Origin: JAKPAM01 sp047601745
GTDB lineage: Bacteria > Pseudomonadota > Gammaproteobacteria > Burkholderiales > Burkholderiaceae_E
Direction of reading: 5' to 3'
Length of the DNA stretch: 64,000 nucleotides
Assembly: GCA_047601745.1 (NCBI GenBank)
Contig: JASGIS010000001.1
Location: 1,240,001-1,304,000, forward strand
A program made the translations under genes and the position numbers. The first letter of the stretch is position 1. Each line of letters starts with the position of its first letter. Below the pieces are notes generated by a model that did not search any database, was not told the origin of the DNA, and saw nothing but the letters and a program-made list of their open reading frames with translations. Below, one piece after another: positions 41,413 through 50,289 of the stretch.

Positions 41413-44069
41413 GGATCCGCCGCCTGCGCATCGAAAACTTCAAGCGGTTTCGCGAGCCGCTGGATCTGTACGATTTCGCCGACGGCCTGAACCTGTTCGC
41501 CGCCCCGAACGAAGCGGGCAAGTCGACGGTGGCCGAAGCGATCCGCGCGGCCTTCTTCGAGCGGCACCGCTCGAGCGCCGTCGAGCACCTGCGTCCCTGG
41601 GACCAGGGTTCGGTCACGCCGACCGTACAGATCGAATTCGCGTTGCAGGGACGCCCGGCGCGGCTGACCAAGGCCTTCCTGGGCAAGAAGCGCTGCGAGT
41701 TGGTCATCGACGGCGAGATGATGGACGGCGCCGCCGCCGAAGACCATCTGGCGGCATTGCTGGGTTTTCGCTTCGCCGGCAAGGGCGCCAGCGCGCCCGA
41801 GCACATGGGCCTGCCCGGCCTGTTGTGGATCCGGCAGGGCGATTCGCACGAACTGGCCGGCGCGGTGCGCCACGCCGAGAACCAGTTGCGCCAGGCGCTG
41901 GGCGAGTCGCTCGGCGAACTGGCCAGCAGCGACGGCGATGCGGTGCTCGACGCCGTCCGCGCCCAGCGCCACGAGCTGCTGACGCCCGGTGACGGCCGGC
42001 CGCGCGGCGACTACAAGGCGGCGATCGAAAGACGGCAGGCATCGAGCGATGAACTGGCCGAACTCGACACCGCGATCGCGCACTATCGCCAGGACGTCGA
42101 CCGGCTCGACGCGCTGCGGCGCGCGCACGAACGCGACGAGGCCGACCCGCCGTGGCGGCCGCTGCGCGCCGCGCTCGATGCGGCACGCCAGCGGCTCGAC
42201 GCGGTGCGCATGCTGGTCACGGAGCGCGCGCGGCAGCACGAATCGCTGAACCAGGTCGACGCGCGCGTCGCGCTGCTGCGCGAGCAGGTGCAGGGCTTCG
42301 ATCGGGACAAGCAGGCGGCCGACGAGCGTCGCCGCGCGTTCGACGAGGCGCTGCAGGCCCGGGACTCGGCCCAGCAGGCCGTCGCCGCCTGCGAGCCGAT
42401 CCATCGCCGCGCACAGGACGACGAACGCCGCGCGCGCGAGACGCTGCAGGCCGCGCGGCAGGCCCTGGCCGTTGCCGAGCAACGCGAACAGCTCGATACG
42501 CTGCGCGAACAGCACGACGCGCTGTCGGCCACGCTGCGGATGGCGAACGACGCGCACCGCCAGCTCGACGAACGACAACGCGACGCCGAACAGCTTCGCG
42601 TCGACGATGCGACGCTGCAGCGGCTGCGCGCGCTGGACAAGCGGCGCCACGCGGTCCAGGTCGAACTCGATACCGTCGCGACGCGCCTGCGCTTCGCGCT
42701 GCTGCCCGGCGTATCGCTGACGATCGACGGCCAAGCGATCGCCGGTCCGCCGGCGAACGGCGAGCGGCCGCCGTTGTCGCGGACGATCACCCGGCGCACC
42801 GAGCTGACGCTGCCCGGCCTGGGCGCGCTGACGATCGAACCCGGCGGCAAGGACCTCGACGCGCTGGCGCGCGAACGCGACGAACTGGATGCCGGCCTCG
42901 CGCAGGGTCTGCGGCAGGCGGGCGTCGCCGACCTCGCCGCGCTCGATGCGCGAGCCCAGCAGTACCGCGCGCGCCAGGCCGACGCCGAGGCCAGCCGCAA
43001 GCTGCTGGCGACGCTCGCGCCGCAGGGCCTGGACGAGCTGTCGCGGCGCAGCCATGCGCTGCAGGGACAGATCGACCGGCTGTCGCAGGCGCTGGCCTCC
43101 GCGCTGACCGCGCCCGCCGACCAAGTCCCGCCCGACGTCCGCACGGCCGAGGCCAGCGAGCGCGACGCGCGGCGGGCGCTGGACGCGGCGCAGGCCGCGC
43201 TCGACCGGGCCCGCCAGGCGGCGGCCGGCGCCGACGCCGAACTGGGGGCCGCGCGGCGCGAGCAGGCTGCCGCGCAGGCGCTGCTCGACGATCCGCAGCG
43301 CCGCGCGCGCGGTGACGAAGCGCGACACCAGCTCGTCGACGCGCTCAGCGTCCAGTCGGTCGCACGGCGCGAACTCGACGCCTTGGACCAACGGCTGCGC
43401 GACGCGAACCCGACGCTGCTCGAACAGGACGTGCAGCGGCTGACGGCCAGCGTCGCGCAGGCCGAAGCGGAGCATCGGCAACGCAGCGAACAACTCGCCC
43501 GGCTGGAGATCGAGCTGGAAACCAAGGGCGCGCGCGGCCTCGAGGAGGCCGCTGCCGAAAAACGGCTCGACCTGGCGCAGGCCGAACGGCGTTGCGAACA
43601 GTTGCGGCGCCGCGCCGAAGCGCTCGACCTGCTGTACCGGCTGCTGAACGAGCGCCGCGACGCGCTCGCCCAGCGCCTGCGCGCGCCGCTGAGCCGGCAC
43701 GTCGACCACTACCTGCAGATCCTGTTTCCGGGCGCTCGCGTGCAGATCGGCGAGGACCTGGCGCCCGGACCGATCACCCGCGACGGACCGGCCGGCCCGG
43801 AGACCGGCGCGTTCGAGACGCTGAGCCTGGGCACGCGCGAGCAGATGGGCGTGATCGCGCGGCTGGCGTATGCCGACCTGTTGCGCGAGGCCGGCAGGCC
43901 GACGCTGCTGATCCTGGACGACGCGCTGGTCCACAGCGACGAAGACCGGCTCGCCCAGATGAAGCGCGTGCTGTACGACGCGGCCTCCCGGCACCAGATC
44001 CTGATCTTCACCTGCCACCCGGCCGCCTGGCGCGACCTGGGCGTCGCCGCCCGTCCGCTGCAACCGTAA
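41409..44069 (+). CDS. SbcC/YhaN-like SMC-type ATPase
   Basis: The product is 886 residues. The N-terminal lobe has IRRLRIENFKRFREPLDL and Walker A APNEAGKST (about residue 34). A Q-loop-like region at about 130 and long coiled coils follow (about 195-420 and 480-780). The C-terminal lobe has SLGTREQMGVIARLAYADLL (ABC signature) and Walker B LLILDDALVHSDEDRL. A beta-rich domain (about 425-480) sits at the tip of the coils and no CxxC zinc hook is present, which fits YhaN-like rather than canonical Rad50/SbcC proteins. It works with the upstream nuclease on DNA ends. Confidence 0.88.
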   Translation: MRIRRLRIENFKRFREPLDLYDFADGLNLFAAPNEAGKSTVAEAIRAAFFERHRSSAVEHLRPWDQGSVTPTVQIEFALQGRPARLTKAFLGKKRCELVIDGEMMDGAAAEDHLAALLGFRFAGKGASAPEHMGLPGLLWIRQGDSHELAGAVRHAENQLRQALGESLGELASSDGDAVLDAVRAQRHELLTPGDGRPRGDYKAAIERRQASSDELAELDTAIAHYRQDVDRLDALRRAHERDEADPPWRPLRAALDAARQRLDAVRMLVTERARQHESLNQVDARVALLREQVQGFDRDKQAADERRRAFDEALQARDSAQQAVAACEPIHRRAQDDERRARETLQAARQALAVAEQREQLDTLREQHDALSATLRMANDAHRQLDERQRDAEQLRVDDATLQRLRALDKRRHAVQVELDTVATRLRFALLPGVSLTIDGQAIAGPPANGERPPLSRTITRRTELTLPGLGALTIEPGGKDLDALARERDELDAGLAQGLRQAGVADLAALDARAQQYRARQADAEASRKLLATLAPQGLDELSRRSHALQGQIDRLSQALASALTAPADQVPPDVRTAEASERDARRALDAAQAALDRARQAAAGADAELGAARREQAAAQALLDDPQRRARGDEARHQLVDALSVQSVARRELDALDQRLRDANPTLLEQDVQRLTASVAQAEAEHRQRSEQLARLEIELETKGARGLEEAAAEKRLDLAQAERRCEQLRRRAEALDLLYRLLNERRDALAQRLRAPLSRHVDHYLQILFPGARVQIGEDLAPGPITRDGPAGPETGAFETLSLGTREQMGVIARLAYADLLREAGRPTLLILDDALVHSDEDRLAQMKRVLYDAASRHQILIFTCHPAAWRDLGVAARPLQP

Positions 44070-44081
44070 CCGACCGACGAC

Positions 44082-45314
44082 ATGGCCCGCCCCGCCGCCT
44101 CCGCCACGAGCGCCACCCCGACCACACTGACCTCCTCGGCCCCCCGCCCTCCGCACGCGCCGCTGTGGCTGCTGGCGCTGGCGACGCTCAGCGGCACGCT
44201 GGCGATGCACATGTTCGTCCCCGCGCTGCCGCTGGCGGCGCAGGATCTGGGGGCCAGCACCGGGGCGATGCAGATGACGATCAGCGTCTACATCTTCGGG
44301 CTGGCGATCGGGCAGCCGATCTACGGGCCGCTGGCCGACCGCTGGGGCAGGCGCCCGGTGCTGATGGCCGGCCTGCTGTTGTACACGGTGGCCGGCGTCG
44401 TCTCCGGCCTGGCCCGGGACGTCGACACGATGCTGGTCGCGCGCCTGCTGCAGGCACTGGGCGGCTGCGCCGGGCTGGTGCTCGGCCGCACGATGGTGCG
44501 CGACACGGCCCGGGCGCAGGAAGCCACGCGCCGGCTGGCGCTGATGAACCTGATGGTCACGCTCGGCCCGATCCTGTCGCCGGTGCTCGGCAGCCTGATC
44601 TCGATCGCCTGGGGCTGGCGGGCGATCTTCGTCGCGCTGACGCTGGCCGGTTGCGTGACGATGCTGTGCGCATGGCGGCGGCTGCCCGAGACGCGCGGCG
44701 CCGAAGCGCCGGCCAGCGCCGCCGAGCTGTCGCGCCATTATCTGGCGCTGCTGACCTCGCCCGCCTTCCTCGGCTTCGCGCTCGGCGGCGCCTGCGCGAC
44801 CACGTCGATGTACGCGTTCCTGTCGTCGGCGCCGTTCATCTTCACGCAGGAGCTGGGCCGCCCGGCGCACGAAGTCGGCCTGTACCTGGCGCTGCTCACG
44901 TCCGGCGTATGGCTCGGCAGCATGACGACCAGCCGGGTCGTCCACCGCGTCAGCGCCCGCAAGCTGATGTTCGGCGCCAACGGCCTGGGCCTGGCCGCGG
45001 CGTTCGTGCTGCTGGTCGCCTCGGCCGTCGGCCACCTGAGCATCGGCGTGGCCGTCGCCTGCCTGATCCTGTTCAGCTTCGGCGCCGGCATCGCCTCGCC
45101 GGTCGCGCTGATGCAGGCGCTCGGCATCAACCCCCAGGCGATCGGTTCGGCATCGGGGCTGTACGGCTCGCTGCAGATGGGCGTCGGCGCGCTGTGCACG
45201 GCGCTGGCCGGCCTGGGCCACGGCACCGCGCTGGTGGCCGCCGCCGTCATGGCCGGCGCCAGCCTCATCGCGCAGGGATCGTTCTGGCTCGCGTCGCACC
45301 AGAGCCGCGCCTGA
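44082..45314 (+). CDS. Bcr/CflA family drug efflux MFS transporter
   Basis: The product is 410 residues with twelve hydrophobic segments. The N-terminal HMFVPALPLAAQDLGAS and the loop motif GPLADRWGRRPVLMAGL are those of the Bcr/CflA subfamily, which exports bicyclomycin, sulfonamides and small peptides. The LGRTMVRDTARAQEATRR helix-4/5 segment and GWRAIF also fit. It follows the SbcC-like gene by 12 bp and may be read through from it. An N-terminal Ala/Ser/Thr tail of about 25 residues precedes helix 1. Confidence 0.92.
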   Translation: MARPAASATSATPTTLTSSAPRPPHAPLWLLALATLSGTLAMHMFVPALPLAAQDLGASTGAMQMTISVYIFGLAIGQPIYGPLADRWGRRPVLMAGLLLYTVAGVVSGLARDVDTMLVARLLQALGGCAGLVLGRTMVRDTARAQEATRRLALMNLMVTLGPILSPVLGSLISIAWGWRAIFVALTLAGCVTMLCAWRRLPETRGAEAPASAAELSRHYLALLTSPAFLGFALGGACATTSMYAFLSSAPFIFTQELGRPAHEVGLYLALLTSGVWLGSMTTSRVVHRVSARKLMFGANGLGLAAAFVLLVASAVGHLSIGVAVACLILFSFGAGIASPVALMQALGINPQAIGSASGLYGSLQMGVGALCTALAGLGHGTALVAAAVMAGASLIAQGSFWLASHQSRA

Positions 45315-45368
45315 GCGCGGTGCGTAGAATCCGCTGACCGACAGCAGCGTCTCGCCCCCGGAGCTCCG

Positions 45369-45791
45369 ATGATCCGCCTATCCCGTCTCGCCCTGATCGC
45401 CACCCTGTTCGCCGCCGGCGGCTGCGCCGGCATCGCCACCTCGCCCCCCGATCGACTGATCGGCACCTGGCAGGTCGTCGACATCGCCGGCAAGCCGGTG
45501 GTGCCGGACGCGCCGATCACGCTCGTGTTCGAGCGCGACGGCCGCCTGACCGGCCATACGTCGTGCAACGGCTTCGGCACCCAGTACACGATCCGGGGCG
45601 ACCGGATCACGATCCCGCGGCCGGTGATGACGCTGCGCGCCTGCGAGCCGGAACGGATGGACCAGGAAGGACGGCTGGTCACGTTCCTGGACGGCGTGAC
45701 CGGTTACCGGATCGACGGCAACGGCACGCTGGTGCTGCACACCGCGGCGAACGAAAACCTGAACGCCCGCCCGGCCGGCGCGGGCCGATGA
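45369..45791 (+). CDS. META domain lipoprotein (HslJ-like)
   Basis: The product is 140 residues. A signal peptide ends in lipobox AGGC (Cys19). The META domain follows, with LIGTWQVVDIAGKPV, FERDGRLTGHTSCNGFGTQYTI and the Met/Arg/Cys strand VMTLRACEPERM. META domains occur in HslJ, linked to novobiocin resistance, and in uncharacterised envelope proteins. It is probably anchored in the outer membrane. It follows the Bcr/CflA gene by 54 bp. Confidence 0.85.
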   Translation: MIRLSRLALIATLFAAGGCAGIATSPPDRLIGTWQVVDIAGKPVVPDAPITLVFERDGRLTGHTSCNGFGTQYTIRGDRITIPRPVMTLRACEPERMDQEGRLVTFLDGVTGYRIDGNGTLVLHTAANENLNARPAGAGR

Positions 45792-46156
45792 GGGCCGGAG
45801 CCCGTTCGCCCGGAACGCGAACAGGCGCTGGTCGCCGCTTCGCCGCACGCGGGTTGCTGCACCGCCGCATGCCGGCCGGCGCGCGCCGACCGCCCCCGCG
45901 CCGACGGACCGGCGGCCGCCTCTTCATCGCCTCCGCGCGCCCGTCCCTCGACTGCGGCAAACCTTGGACAATATGACACGAACGTGACGAGTCGGCGTTG
46001 GCGGCCGCCTTCATCGCTTATCATGGTGCGGGTTTCACCGAATGGACCGGCCGCCGCGCAACGGCGAGTCTGGATTCAACCCTTGTCGGAATTGCCACGA
46101 GGGTTCGGATCCCCGGGTTCGTTCCGCCATACGAATTCAACAAAAGGAGACATCAC
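45792..46156. other. Intergenic region upstream of acyl-CoA ligase
   Basis: This 365-bp gap has no convincing gene. A drop in G+C near 45955-46025 and the sequence GCTTATCATGG at 46016-46026 may mark a promoter, though the -35 match (TTGGCG, 15-bp spacer) is poor. AAAGGAGA lies just before the GTG at 46157. Confidence 0.4.
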
Positions 46157-47857
46157 GTGAGCGACAAACCCTGGATCGCGTCGTATCCCCCCGGCATGCG
46201 ATGGGATCTGGCCATCAAACCCACCGCGGTGCAACAGATACTCGATGACACGGTCGCACGCTTCGGCGACCGGCCGGCCATCGACTTCATGGGCAAGAAC
46301 CTGAGCTACAAGGAACTCGGCGCGTTGACCGATCGCGGCGCCAAGGGACTGCAGGCACTCGGCGTGGGCCCCGGCGTGCACGTGGGCATCTTCCTGCCCA
46401 ATTCGCCGCACACGATCATCGCTTTCTTCAGCATCCTCAAGGCCGGCGGCACGGTGGTCAATTACTCGCCGCTCGACGCCGCCAAGGTGCTCGAGCACAA
46501 GATCGAGGACAGCCAGACCGACTTCCTGTTCACGCTCGACCTGGCGGCGCTGTACCCGCAGATGGCCGGCATGCTCGGCCACACGCGGCTGAAGAAGCTC
46601 ATCGTCGGCAACGTCGCCGAAATGACGGCGGCTCCCGAGGCCGTCGCCGCCAAGATGAAGCAGGCCAAGGAAACCGTCGACGTCACCTGGGACGACCGGC
46701 ACGTCAAGTTCGCCGACCTGCTCGACAACGACGGTGCCTACACCCGCCACCCGGTCGCCGACCCGGCCGACACCATCGCGGTGCTCCAGTACACGGGCGG
46801 CACCACCGGCCTGCCCAAGGGCGCGATGCTCACGCACGCGAACCTCTCGGCCGCCTGCGCGCAATACATCGAGTCCACCCACTACGAGACCCCGTTGCTC
46901 GAGGGCGGCAAGGAACGGCTGCTGGGCGTGCTGCCGCCGTTCCACATTTACGCACTCGTCGTCAACATGCTGTTCGGCATCGGGCTGGGCGCCGAGATCG
47001 TCCAACACATGCGCTTCGACCCGAAGGCGGTGCTCGACGACATCGCCAACAAGAAGATCACCGTGTTCTGCGGCGTGCCGACGATGTTCACGGCACTGAT
47101 TTCCCACCCCGACACGCCCAACTACGACCTGCGCTCGCTGAAGTTCTGCGGGTCGGGCGGCGCTCCGCTGCCGGTCGAGGTCGGCCAGCGCTACACGGCC
47201 ATCACCGGCGCCGAGGTGTCCGAGGGCTGGGGCATGACCGAGACCTCGCCGACCGGCACGTTCTCGCCGATGGGCAAGAGCAAACCCGGCTCCTGCGGCA
47301 TCCCGCTGGCCAACATCGTCATCAAGATGCTGTCGCTCGAAGACCCGACGCGATACGTCGCGCTGGGCGAGAAGGGCGAGATGTGCATCCAGGGCCCGAA
47401 CGTCATGAAAGGCTACTGGAACAACCCCGAGGCCACCGCCAAGGACACCACCTTCGACGGGTTCTTCCGCACCGGCGACGTCGGCTACATGGATGAAGAG
47501 GGTTACGTCTTCATCGTCGACCGCACGAAGGACATGCTGCTGTGCAGCGGCTACAACGTCTATCCGCGCGTGCTCGAAGAAGCGATCTACCAGCATCCGG
47601 CGGTGCACGAAGTCGCGGTGATCGGCATCCCCGACCCCTACCGCGGCCAGTCGCCGAAGGCTTTCGTCACGCTCAAACCGGGTGCCGAGCCCTTCACACT
47701 GGCTCAGTTGCAGGCTTTCCTGAAAGACAAACTGGGCAAGCACGAAATGGTGCATGCGCTCGAGATCCGCCCCGAACTGCCGAAGACAGCCGTGGGCAAG
47801 CTGTCCAAAAAGGATCTCGTCGACGAGGAAGCGCGCAAGCGCGCGGCCACGGCCTGA
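46157..47857 (+). CDS. Long-chain fatty-acid--CoA ligase (AMP-binding)
   Basis: The product is 566 residues, an ANL-superfamily enzyme that activates a carboxylate to an acyl-adenylate and then to acyl-CoA. It shows YTGGTTGLPKGAMLTH (P-loop), EGWGMTETSP, the FRTGDVGYMDEEGY hinge region with D.TKDM, and a C-terminal PKTAVGKLSKKDL lysine. GTG at 46157 follows AAAGGAGAC. It is 54 bp upstream of an ACS-family MFS gene, which may import the acid it activates. Codon use is less biased to NCG than in flanking genes. Confidence 0.92.
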   Translation: MSDKPWIASYPPGMRWDLAIKPTAVQQILDDTVARFGDRPAIDFMGKNLSYKELGALTDRGAKGLQALGVGPGVHVGIFLPNSPHTIIAFFSILKAGGTVVNYSPLDAAKVLEHKIEDSQTDFLFTLDLAALYPQMAGMLGHTRLKKLIVGNVAEMTAAPEAVAAKMKQAKETVDVTWDDRHVKFADLLDNDGAYTRHPVADPADTIAVLQYTGGTTGLPKGAMLTHANLSAACAQYIESTHYETPLLEGGKERLLGVLPPFHIYALVVNMLFGIGLGAEIVQHMRFDPKAVLDDIANKKITVFCGVPTMFTALISHPDTPNYDLRSLKFCGSGGAPLPVEVGQRYTAITGAEVSEGWGMTETSPTGTFSPMGKSKPGSCGIPLANIVIKMLSLEDPTRYVALGEKGEMCIQGPNVMKGYWNNPEATAKDTTFDGFFRTGDVGYMDEEGYVFIVDRTKDMLLCSGYNVYPRVLEEAIYQHPAVHEVAVIGIPDPYRGQSPKAFVTLKPGAEPFTLAQLQAFLKDKLGKHEMVHALEIRPELPKTAVGKLSKKDLVDEEARKRAATA

Positions 47858-47911
47858 TTTCCAGCAGTCCCCCGCCCCCTAAAACCAAAACCGTATACCC
47901 GGAGACCTTCC

Positions 47912-49261
47912 ATGGCTCATCCCGTGCCGCAAAGCGGCCCAGCCGTTCAGTACAGCGAAGAGGACGAAAAAATCTTCTCCAAGATCGGCTGGCGGCTGCT
48001 GCCGCTGCTGATCATCTGCTACATGATCGCCTTCCTCGATCGCGTCAACATCGGTTTCGCGCAGTTGCAGATGCGCGAGTCGCTGAACTTCAGCGACGCG
48101 GCCTACGCTTTCGGCGCGGGCGTGTTCTTCCTCGGCTACTTCCTTTGCGAGGTGCCGAGCAACCTGCTGCTGGAGAAGATCGGCGCGCGCAAGACGCTGC
48201 TGCGCATCATGCTCTGCTGGGGCATCGTCGCCTCCGCGATGATGTACGTCTCGAGCCCGATCATGTTCTACATCCTGCGCTTCCTGCTGGGGGCGTTCGA
48301 AGCGGGCTTCTTCCCCGGCATCATCCTGTACCTGACGTACTGGTACCCGGGACCCCGGCGTGCGAAGGTGATCGCCCTGTTCATGACCGGCGCCACCATC
48401 GCCTACCTGATCGCCGGACCGCTGTCGGGTGCGATCATGAAGTACATGGACGGTCTGCTCGGTCACCGCGGCTGGCAGTGGCTGTTCGTCACTCAGGGCC
48501 TGCCCGCCTCGATCCTCGGCATCTTCTCGTTCTTCTATCTGAAGGACAAACCCGAGGATGCGAGCTGGCTCTCCACCACTGAAAAAGCCCGCCTGCGCAA
48601 GATGCTCGACGAGGATGCGCCCGCCGGGGCCGCCCACGGCGGGGGGCACGGCTCGTTTCGCAAGCTGCTGGCCCTTCCGCAGGTGTGGACGATGTCGTTC
48701 GTGTACTTCCTGTACCTGGGCGCCACCTACGTGATGGTGTTCTGGACGCCCACGCTCATCAAGAGCTGGGGCGTGCGGGACGTGTTCACCGTCGGCATGC
48801 TGTCGTCGATCGCGCCCGCCGTGGCCATGTTCGCGATGGTGCTGATCGGGCGCAGCTCCGACAAGCACAACGAACGACGCAAACACTTCCTGTTCTGCTG
48901 CATCCTGGCCGGTATCGGCCCTCTGATCCTCGTCTTCGCGCAGGGCAACATCCCGCTGTCGATCGTGGGCCTGATCATCGGAGCGGTCGGCCAGTCCTCG
49001 TCGACGCCGCTGTTCTTCACGGCGACCAGCGAGATCATTCCGAAGGCCCTCGCCGCCGGCGGCATCGCGCTGGTCAGCAGCCTGGGCAACCTGGGACCTT
49101 CGGTCCTGCCCTCGCTGGTGGCTTCGATCAACACCGCAACCGGCAGCTCGAACGCCTCGCTGTACCTGGTGGCCGCCCTGTGGTTCGTATCCGGACTCAT
49201 CCTGATGGCGATCGTCAAACCCCAGCCGGCGGCGGTTCGGCCGGCGCTCGCTCCGGCGTGA
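47912..49261 (+). CDS. MFS transporter, anion:cation symporter (ACS) family
   Basis: The product is 449 residues with twelve hydrophobic segments. RLLPLLIICYMIAFLDRVNIGFA, FFLGYFLCEVPSNLLLEKIGARK and RFLLGAFEAGFFPGIILYLTYWYP are signature segments of the ACS family, which takes up organic anions such as phthalate, hydroxyphenylacetate, glucarate or tartrate with protons. The central loop has a His/Gly run. It lies 54 bp after the acyl-CoA ligase gene, with the same codon style, so uptake plus activation of one carboxylate is a reasonable inference. Confidence 0.92.
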   Translation: MAHPVPQSGPAVQYSEEDEKIFSKIGWRLLPLLIICYMIAFLDRVNIGFAQLQMRESLNFSDAAYAFGAGVFFLGYFLCEVPSNLLLEKIGARKTLLRIMLCWGIVASAMMYVSSPIMFYILRFLLGAFEAGFFPGIILYLTYWYPGPRRAKVIALFMTGATIAYLIAGPLSGAIMKYMDGLLGHRGWQWLFVTQGLPASILGIFSFFYLKDKPEDASWLSTTEKARLRKMLDEDAPAGAAHGGGHGSFRKLLALPQVWTMSFVYFLYLGATYVMVFWTPTLIKSWGVRDVFTVGMLSSIAPAVAMFAMVLIGRSSDKHNERRKHFLFCCILAGIGPLILVFAQGNIPLSIVGLIIGAVGQSSSTPLFFTATSEIIPKALAAGGIALVSSLGNLGPSVLPSLVASINTATGSSNASLYLVAALWFVSGLILMAIVKPQPAAVRPALAPA

Positions 49262-49268
49262 CACCCGG

Positions 49269-49296
49269 GCGGCGCGCCGTTCCGATGGCGCGCCGC
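49269..49296. terminator. Bidirectional hairpin between convergent genes
   Basis: GCGGCGCGCC (49269-49278) and GGCGCGCCGC (49287-49296) are a perfect 10-bp inverted repeat with an 8-nt loop in the 54-bp convergent gap. No U-tract is seen on either strand. Confidence 0.5.
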
Positions 49297-49315
49297 ATCG
49301 CGGCTGCCGCGCCGA

Positions 49316-49900
49316 TCAGTGCGGTGGCCGCACCCGCTTGAACAGCCGCGTGCAGTCGGTGACGAGGCCCGTCTCGTCGACCTGGAAATCGGCATCGTGA
49401 TGGCTGCCGTCGAGCGACTCGAAGCGGTAGCGGTCGTGACCCGAACGACCGTAGTCCATGCGCCGCTTGCGGCACGTCAACGCCGGCCCCTGCACCCAGG
49501 CCACCGAATATCGCCTGCGCTCGCCGATCGACAACGGCGAGCGCCGGATCGGCATCGGCAGCGTGAACGGCGTCGGCCAGATGCTCAGGTCGATGCAGCC
49601 TTCGAATACCGGCATCGGCAGGCCTTCTCGATCGGTCCAGTGCCCGTGACCGTCGGCACGCAGCGACAGCGACCGCGATACGCCGGCCTGGAACGCGAAC
49701 AGTTGCGCGCTCATCAGCTCCCAGCGCTCGTTCCACGCGAGCTGGTAGCGCATCCGGAACGGCGTGCCGTCCTCGTCGATACCGAGAATGTCGCTTTCCG
49801 CCGACTGGGCGGACAGCACCAGATGCTCCATGCCGACGCCGGAATACCGCGTATTCCACAAGGGCGTCCAGCAGGCGATCTTGGGTAGAGGCTTGTCCAT
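49316..49900 (-). CDS. Putative glycolipid-binding domain protein
   Basis: The product is 194 residues, all beta-rich, resembling the 'putative glycolipid-binding' (DUF1089-type) family: GMEHLVLSAQSAESDILGIDEDGTPFRMRYQLAWNE at the N-terminus and RFESLDGSHHDADFQVDETGLVTDC near the end. The family has a beta-barrel fold and no proven function. No signal peptide is present, so it is cytosolic. The gene converges on the ACS transporter gene. Confidence 0.7.
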   Translation of the reverse strand: MDKPLPKIACWTPLWNTRYSGVGMEHLVLSAQSAESDILGIDEDGTPFRMRYQLAWNERWELMSAQLFAFQAGVSRSLSLRADGHGHWTDREGLPMPVFEGCIDLSIWPTPFTLPMPIRRSPLSIGERRRYSVAWVQGPALTCRKRRMDYGRSGHDRYRFESLDGSHHDADFQVDETGLVTDCTRLFKRVRPPH

Positions 49901-50150
49901 GGCTCGCAGACCCTCCGTGATGGGTTCGACACCCCACCCGGTCCGGCTGGCGCGATCGACGATCGTCGCGAACCGGGCGGGTCATCGGCAGGAGCCCGCC
50001 GCGGAACGCTCGCCGGAAAATCCGGTTCGAACCGGCCCGCGAACGCCCGCCAATGGCCCGGATCCGTCGGCGGGTCAGTCCAGCCCCTGACGGTTCGTCG
50101 AATCGGCAGGCAACCCCGTTCGCCGCCTGCGGCCTGCGGCCGGCCACCCG
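49901..50150. other. Intergenic region before 7-bp satellite
   Basis: This region, together with the adjoining repeat, separates two minus-strand genes by about 390 bp. I see no gene here. It probably holds the promoter of the glycolipid-binding protein gene on its left side, but no clear -35/-10 pair. Confidence 0.4.
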
Positions 50151-50213
50151 CCGCCCGCCGCCCGCCGCTCGCCGCTCGCCGCTCGCCGCTCGCTACCCGC
50201 TACCCGCCGCTCG
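50151..50213. repeat. Nine tandem 7-bp units
   Basis: The units read CCGCCCG twice, CCGCTCG four times, CTACCCG twice and CCGCTCG once. They lie in the gap 77 bp downstream of the acyl-CoA ligase stop (minus strand). There are no CRISPR-like spacers. Confidence 0.85.
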
Positions 50214-50289
50214 CGCGAGGCGGTCGCGCACGGCGGTCGCGGCCTCCGCCGTGCGTCGGTCTCCCGCTCAGCGGGAGCTCATCGCGCGC

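Noticed and set aside
41067..45299. 1,410-residue open frame on the minus strand opposite the nuclease/ATPase genes
   Set aside because: It is a mirror of GC3-rich codons in real plus-strand genes with clear motifs; its own product is Arg/Gln/Val-rich and has no domain.
50151..50213. Possible CRISPR-like array
   Set aside because: Units are 7 bp with no spacers; it is a simple satellite.
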